Assembly: GCF_011801125.1 (NCBI RefSeq)
Contig: NZ_CP046171.1
Location: forward strand, 6,138,001 to 6,202,000
Direction: 5' to 3'
DNA length: 64,000 nt
From: Nocardia brasiliensis
GTDB taxonomy: Bacteria; Actinomycetota; Actinomycetes; Mycobacteriales; Mycobacteriaceae
How positions within the stretch are numbered: the first letter of the stretch is position 1; every line of letters begins with the position of its first letter. The notes beneath the pieces are model-generated. The model did not search any database. It was not told the DNA's origin and saw only the letters and a program-made list of their open reading frames with translations. A program made the translations under genes and the position numbers. Of this stretch, positions 59,444 to 64,000 are shown one piece after another.

Positions 59444-61051
59444 CTACTTCTCGATTCCCTCGAAGTCGAACAGCCCGTTCCAGGCCAGCTCGGCCTTCTT
59501 CACGTTCTCGGAGCGGCCGGCGGCGGCCTGGTAGTCGAACATCGGAATGTCGGCCATGTCCTTGAACAACAGCGCCTGCGCCTGCGCGACGATCTTGTAG
59601 GACTCCTCCTGCGTCGGCGCGGCGAGCGCATCGTTGAGCAGCTTGTCGAACTCCGGGTTGTTGTAGTCGACATTGTTGGTGTCGGAGAAGCTGTAGTACA
59701 TCGCGCTGAGGAACTGCAGCATCGTCGGGTAGTCACCCTGCCAGCCGTACCGGAACGCCTTGTTGATCGTCTTGGCGTTGACCAGGTCTCGGATGGTCTT
59801 GAACGTCGGGTACGGGGCGCCGATGGCCTCGATGCCGAGGGTGTTCTTGATGCTGTTCGCCGTGGCCTCGACCCAGCCCTGGTGCCCGCCGTCGGAGTTG
59901 TAGGCGATCTCGTAGCGACCCGACCACGGGGAGATGGCATCGGCCTGCGCCCAGAGCTTCTTGGCCTCCTCCGGGTTGTACTTCAGCACCTCGGAGCCGG
60001 GCAGATCGGCCTGGAAGCCCGGCAGCGTGCTCGCGGTGAAGTCCCGCGCCGGAATCCTGGTGCCGTGGAAGATGTTCTGCGAGATCTGTTCCCGGTTGAT
60101 CGCCATCGACAGCGCCTTGCGCCGCAGCACCCCTTCCGCACCGCCGAAGTGCGGCACCGTGGTCTGGATTCCGATGCTGGCCTTGTACGCGATCGGCTTG
60201 GTGATCGCGCGATCGCCGAGGTCCTGCTCGTAGCTGGCCATCGCGCTGTCGGGGATCACGTCGAGGGTGTCGAGGTTGCCCGCCTGCAGGTCCGCGTACG
60301 CGGTGTCGAACGACTGGTACATCACGAAACGCAGGCCCTTGTTCTTGGCCGGGCGACCGCCCTTGTACTCCGGATTGGGCACCAGGTCGATCTGCACGTT
60401 GTGCTGCCACGCGGAGTCGCCGGCGAACTTGTACGGACCGTTGCCGATCGGGTGCTCACCGAAGGCCTTCATGTCCTTGAACGCCACCTCGGGCAGCGGA
60501 TAGAACGGCGCGTAGCCGAGCTCGGTCTCGAAGTCGATGGACGGCGCCTCGAGCTCGACGGTGAAGGTGCGGTCGTCGATCACCTGCAAGCCGGACATCG
60601 TCTTGACCGTCGGGTTCTCCGCCGACACGTCCTTGAAGCCCTTGATCGGGTTGAACACGTAGCTCTGCAGCTGTGCGTTGGTGCTGAGCGCGCCGTAGTT
60701 CCAGGCGTCGACGTAGGACTTCGCGGTGACCGGGGTGCCGTCGCTGAACTTCCAGTCCGGCTTCAGGGTGATCTTGTAGTTCTTCCGGTCGGTCGTCTCG
60801 ATCTTCTCCGCGACCTCGTTGTGCGCCTTGCCGTCGGCGTCGTAGTACTTCAACCCGGCCCACAGCCGGTCGACGACGCGCCCGCCCATGTTCTCGTTGG
60901 TGTTGGTGGGCACCAGCGGGTTCTGCGGCTCTCCGCCGTTGGTGGTCACGATGCTCGTGTCCCCACCCCCGTCCGAGGAACATGCGGTCAGCCCGAGGCT
61001 TGTGGCCATCAGTGCCGCCGCGAGCAGCGCACCAGCTCTTGTGAATCTCAC
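59444..61051 (-). CDS. ABC-type peptide/oligopeptide-binding lipoprotein
   Basis: 535 residues, extracytoplasmic solute-binding family 5 (OppA/DppA). The signal is TRAGALLAAALMATSLGLTA with lipobox LTAC, followed by a Ser/Gly linker. Family region includes VAEKIETTDRKNYKITLKPD, WKFSDGTPVTAKSYVDAW. GTG 61051 has GGGAG six bases upstream and makes a normal signal peptide. No permease or ATPase gene lies beside it. Confidence 0.92.
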   Translation of the reverse strand: MRFTRAGALLAAALMATSLGLTACSSDGGGDTSIVTTNGGEPQNPLVPTNTNENMGGRVVDRLWAGLKYYDADGKAHNEVAEKIETTDRKNYKITLKPDWKFSDGTPVTAKSYVDAWNYGALSTNAQLQSYVFNPIKGFKDVSAENPTVKTMSGLQVIDDRTFTVELEAPSIDFETELGYAPFYPLPEVAFKDMKAFGEHPIGNGPYKFAGDSAWQHNVQIDLVPNPEYKGGRPAKNKGLRFVMYQSFDTAYADLQAGNLDTLDVIPDSAMASYEQDLGDRAITKPIAYKASIGIQTTVPHFGGAEGVLRRKALSMAINREQISQNIFHGTRIPARDFTASTLPGFQADLPGSEVLKYNPEEAKKLWAQADAISPWSGRYEIAYNSDGGHQGWVEATANSIKNTLGIEAIGAPYPTFKTIRDLVNAKTINKAFRYGWQGDYPTMLQFLSAMYYSFSDTNNVDYNNPEFDKLLNDALAAPTQEESYKIVAQAQALLFKDMADIPMFDYQAAAGRSENVKKAELAWNGLFDFEGIEK

Positions 61052-61227
61052 GCGTTCTCCCGATTCATAACAGGCCATTGAGACACACCCGAGCACAACG
61101 GAACCTCCCCGTGCCCGACCTCGACAACCTTGGAATGTCCTCGGACACTAAACCTTCCACGCCGGATTGTCATGGGATCTACCCATGATCGGACGGCGCC
61201 GGGCCACGCGCGCCTGGTCGCGTCGGT

Positions 61228-62952
61228 TCACGCACGGCTCTCGATGCTCTCCTTCACCTTGGCGATGGCGAACCCCCACGCCTGATCCAGCGTCGGCTTC
61301 GGCGGCACCGAGATCTCGTCGGGATTGGTGATCACGTCGAGCAGCACCGGCCGACGCTCGCCCAGCGCCTCCGCGATCGCCCCGTCGAGTTCGTCGGGGT
61401 CGGTCACCCGGCGCGAGCGCAGCCCCATCGCCGCCGCGACGGCGGCGATATCCGGGTTGTCCAGCACGGTGCCGAATTCGGGCAGACCACCCTCCTCCTG
61501 CTCGAGCTTCACCATGCCGAGCCTGCCGTTGTCGAACACGACCGCCGTGAACGGAAGGTCGTAGGTGACCGCCGTGCGCAGATCGCCGAGCAGCATCAGC
61601 AGCCCGCCGTCACCGCAGAAGGCGACCACCTGCCGGTCACGATCGAGAATCTGCGCGCCGAGCGCCTGCGGCATCGCGTTGGCCATGGACCCGAAATTGA
61701 ACGAACCGAGCAGCCGGCGCGAGCCGCGCATGGTGAGAAAACGCGACAGCCATACCGTCGACATACCGGTGTCCGAGGTGAAGATCGCGTCGTCGGCGGC
61801 GTGCCGGTCCACCGCGGCGGCCACCGCCTCCGGCCGGATCAGCTCGTCCGGATTGTCCAGGTGACGGCGGATCCGCCCGAGGAACTTGCGATCGTGCTTC
61901 GGCTCGGCCAGCCGCAGTTGGCGCTCGCTCCAATCCTGATAGTGCGACCGCGCCTTCGTCAGATGCTTGTCCGACTTCCCGGCGTCCAGCTTCGGAAGCA
62001 GCTCGCGCAACGCCGGGCCCGCGTGGCCGACCATCGCCACGTCGACCGCGGTACGGCGGCCGATATGTTCCAGGCGCGAGTCGAGCTGGATGACCGTCTT
62101 GCCGGTGGGGTACCAGTCGCGATAGGGGAAGTCGGTACCGACCAGGAACAGCACGTCACAGTCCTCGAGCGCCGCGTTGGCGGCCGGATTGCCGATCAAA
62201 CCGGTCTGCCCGACGGCGTACGGATTGTCGTGTTCGAGCCCCTCTTTCGCCTTGATCGTCAGCACCATCGGCGCGCTGAGCTTCGCCGCCAGTTCCAGCG
62301 TCTCGGCCCGCGCCTGCCTGGCTCCGATCCCGACCAGCAGGGTCACCTTCTCCGCCTTGTTCAGCGTCTCGGCGGCCTGACGCAGCTCGTCGGGGCCGGG
62401 AACAACCGTGCGATCGCGGGCGACGAAGCGCGGGCGCGCGTCGGGATCGGCGAGCTTCATTGCGCCGACATCGCCCGGAATCGTCAGCACCGCGACGCCC
62501 TGACGCGAGACGGCGGCGTTCACGGCCTGCTCGAGCAGCCGTGGCATCTGTTCCGCGGTGGTGACCGTCGCGGTGAACTCCGCGACATCGGCGAAGACGG
62601 AGTCGTTGTCCACCTCTTGGAAATACTCACTGCCGATCTCCGCGGTGGGCACCTGGCCACAGATCGCCAGCACCGGCGCGTGCGACTTCTTCGCGTCGTA
62701 GAGCCCACCGAGCAGGTGGATCGAGCCGGGGCCGACCGTGCCCATGCATACGCCGATGGTCCCGGTCAGCTGGGCCTGCGCACCGGCGGCGTAGGCGGCG
62801 ACCTCCTCGTGCCGCACCCCGACCCACTCCACCCGATCGTCGCGCCGGATCGCGTCGGTGATCGGGTTGAGCGCGTCACCGACGACGCCCCAGACCTGGG
62901 TGACGCCCTCCGCTGCCAACGCGCTGACAATCATTTCCGCGATCGTGGTCAT
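61228..62952 (-). CDS. poxB: pyruvate oxidase/dehydrogenase (PoxB-type, TPP enzyme)
   Basis: 574 residues. The TPP enzyme has Glu in GVRHEEVAAYAAGAQAQ, GDGGLLMLLGDLRTA with N in FDNGRLGMVKLEQE (the GDG to N TPP motif), and CMGTVGPGSIHLLGGLYDA. It converts pyruvate to acetate and CO2 (PoxB) or, less likely, makes acetolactate. There is no C-terminal membrane-binding tail evident. ATG 62952 has GAGGAG eight bases upstream. Confidence 0.9.
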   Translation of the reverse strand: MTTIAEMIVSALAAEGVTQVWGVVGDALNPITDAIRRDDRVEWVGVRHEEVAAYAAGAQAQLTGTIGVCMGTVGPGSIHLLGGLYDAKKSHAPVLAICGQVPTAEIGSEYFQEVDNDSVFADVAEFTATVTTAEQMPRLLEQAVNAAVSRQGVAVLTIPGDVGAMKLADPDARPRFVARDRTVVPGPDELRQAAETLNKAEKVTLLVGIGARQARAETLELAAKLSAPMVLTIKAKEGLEHDNPYAVGQTGLIGNPAANAALEDCDVLFLVGTDFPYRDWYPTGKTVIQLDSRLEHIGRRTAVDVAMVGHAGPALRELLPKLDAGKSDKHLTKARSHYQDWSERQLRLAEPKHDRKFLGRIRRHLDNPDELIRPEAVAAAVDRHAADDAIFTSDTGMSTVWLSRFLTMRGSRRLLGSFNFGSMANAMPQALGAQILDRDRQVVAFCGDGGLLMLLGDLRTAVTYDLPFTAVVFDNGRLGMVKLEQEEGGLPEFGTVLDNPDIAAVAAAMGLRSRRVTDPDELDGAIAEALGERRPVLLDVITNPDEISVPPKPTLDQAWGFAIAKVKESIESRA

Positions 62953-63203
62953 TCCTCGGCTCCTCTGCGATCGGTTGTCCTTTGCGGCGTCTGTACCTCG
63001 TCTTTTCGCGGGCATACCCGGCTACCGGCACACCATGCCCAGTAGCGAGGTGCACCACATGCCGTTTGCGCCGTGCCCCGCCGGGTAGCCGGAACGCATG
63101 GGTGACTCCGGTCCACGGACGGAGTCACTGTCTGTCTCCGTCGACGTCGTGCCCAGCGCGATCGGGCCGACCTCGGCCGTGCGCACGCGGAAAAGGAGTT
63201 CCC

Positions 63204-63956
63204 ATGGTTGCCGAACAGCTCATCGACTCAGCCGCCCGCGGCACCCCGGTGAGCGCGTGGTCCGCATGGCGGCAGCGCCATCACGAACTCTCCCTCGTTG
63301 GCTGGCAGCACCTGGTGGTGGTGGCCCCGCATCCCGATGACGAGGTGCTCGGCGGCGGCGGGCTGATCGCGCTGGCACGCGCGCAAGGCCTACCGGTCAC
63401 GGTGGTCACGGTCACCGACGGCGAGGGCTCCCACCCCGGCTCACCCACCTATTCGCCTGCCGCGCTCGCGGACCTGCGCGCACGGGAATCCCGGCGCGCG
63501 GCAGCGGAATTGGGCGTCGACGCACCGATTCAACTGGGTGTCGAGGACGGCAAAGTGGCCGATGCGGAGGCGGCGGTGACCGACGCGATCACCGGTGTCC
63601 TGGCCGAATGCGGACGCTCGGGTGTGTGGTGCGCGACCACCTGGCGCCACGACGGACACCCCGACCACGAGGCGGTCGGTCGCGCCGCGGCGGCGGCCTG
63701 CGCGGGGTCGGCCACTCGGCTGCTCGAATTCCCGATCTGGATGTGGCACTGGGCGACTCCCGAACATCCCGTGGTGCCGAGCAGCCGCGCGCGCACCCTG
63801 ACCCTGACCGATCCGGCGGTCGATGCCAAACTGCGGGCCATCGCGCAGTTCCACAGCCAGATCCTGCCGATCTCGCAGCATCCCGCCGATCAGGCCGTGC
63901 TGCCGCCGCACGCGCTCGACCGGTTCACCGGTACCACCGAAACATTCTTCGTCTGA
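63204..63956 (+). CDS. PIG-L family deacetylase
   Basis: 250 residues of the LmbE/PIG-L family. The zinc motif is VVVAPHPDDEVLGGGG; the second His is in RHDGHPDHEAVG. Related actinobacterial enzymes are MshB and Mca (mycothiol pathway), but this one has its own subfamily pattern and the substrate is unknown. AAAGGAG precedes ATG 63204. The window ends 44 bases after its stop. Confidence 0.9.
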   Translation: MVAEQLIDSAARGTPVSAWSAWRQRHHELSLVGWQHLVVVAPHPDDEVLGGGGLIALARAQGLPVTVVTVTDGEGSHPGSPTYSPAALADLRARESRRAAAELGVDAPIQLGVEDGKVADAEAAVTDAITGVLAECGRSGVWCATTWRHDGHPDHEAVGRAAAAACAGSATRLLEFPIWMWHWATPEHPVVPSSRARTLTLTDPAVDAKLRAIAQFHSQILPISQHPADQAVLPPHALDRFTGTTETFFV

Positions 63957-64000
63957 ACGGGATCACGTCGTCGGCATGAGCCGCCGCATGAAGTAGGTGT

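Noticed and set aside
59258..61081. 607-codon plus-strand frame
   Set aside because: Shadow of the peptide-binding lipoprotein gene on the other strand.

Overview
The window looks like chromosome of a high-GC actinomycete, most likely Nocardia or a close relative. The signs are an Lsr2-type nucleoid protein, a DUF222/13E12-family HNH protein with a LexA box, a secreted LIP-type lipase, an MpaB/DUF2236 oxygenase, paired ClpP genes with a ClgR/PopR-like regulator, many GTG starts and probable leaderless genes. The genus is inferred from gene content only.

Bases 1 to about 17545 hold part of a biosynthetic gene cluster that continues beyond the left edge. A leftward operon (6891 to 1) encodes an ornithine-type N-hydroxylase, a KtzT-like piperazate synthase, a free-standing adenylation enzyme, a thioesterase-like protein, a fatty acyl-AMP ligase (FAAL) and a membrane desaturase. 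A small carrier protein is transcribed divergently from its own promoter. Next come a DegT/StsC-type cyclitol aminotransferase, a zinc dehydrogenase of the scyllo-inosamine dehydrogenase type, an inositol-monophosphatase-like enzyme, an aminoglycoside-phosphotransferase-like kinase, a GMC oxidoreductase, a TIM-barrel isomerase and an SDR, which together suggest an aminocyclitol. A second FAAL with its own acyl carrier protein follows. An acyl-CoA dehydrogenase gene is cut off by an IS3-family element. The proposed product joins piperazate, an aminocyclitol and at least one fatty acyl group. No condensation, PKS, cyclitol-forming or glycosyltransferase gene lies in the window, so the assembly step is not visible.

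Bases 17546-25656 are an accessory zone: a 5'-truncated IS3 copy, a P450 with a PAS/GAF-like partner, an orphan type I-E CRISPR array (9 repeats, no cas genes), an Lsr2 paralogue with a basic tail, and a large serine recombinase whose reading frame runs through the antisense of a tRNA-Ala(GGC). This tRNA is the likely chromosomal attachment site and the boundary of the island.

From about 25.7 kb to the end the content is mostly conserved chromosomal genes: an SOS-boxed 13E12 protein, a DUF574 methyltransferase, a DsbA-like anchored thioredoxin, MFS pumps, pgm, a decayed crcB-DUF190-crcB locus, a lipase, a TetR/MFS pair, an aldonolactone oxidase, a sirtuin, metabolic and stress genes, and a two-gene clpP operon in which one subunit has lost the catalytic serine. 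These genes are followed by a peptide-binding lipoprotein, a PoxB-type enzyme and a PIG-L deacetylase.
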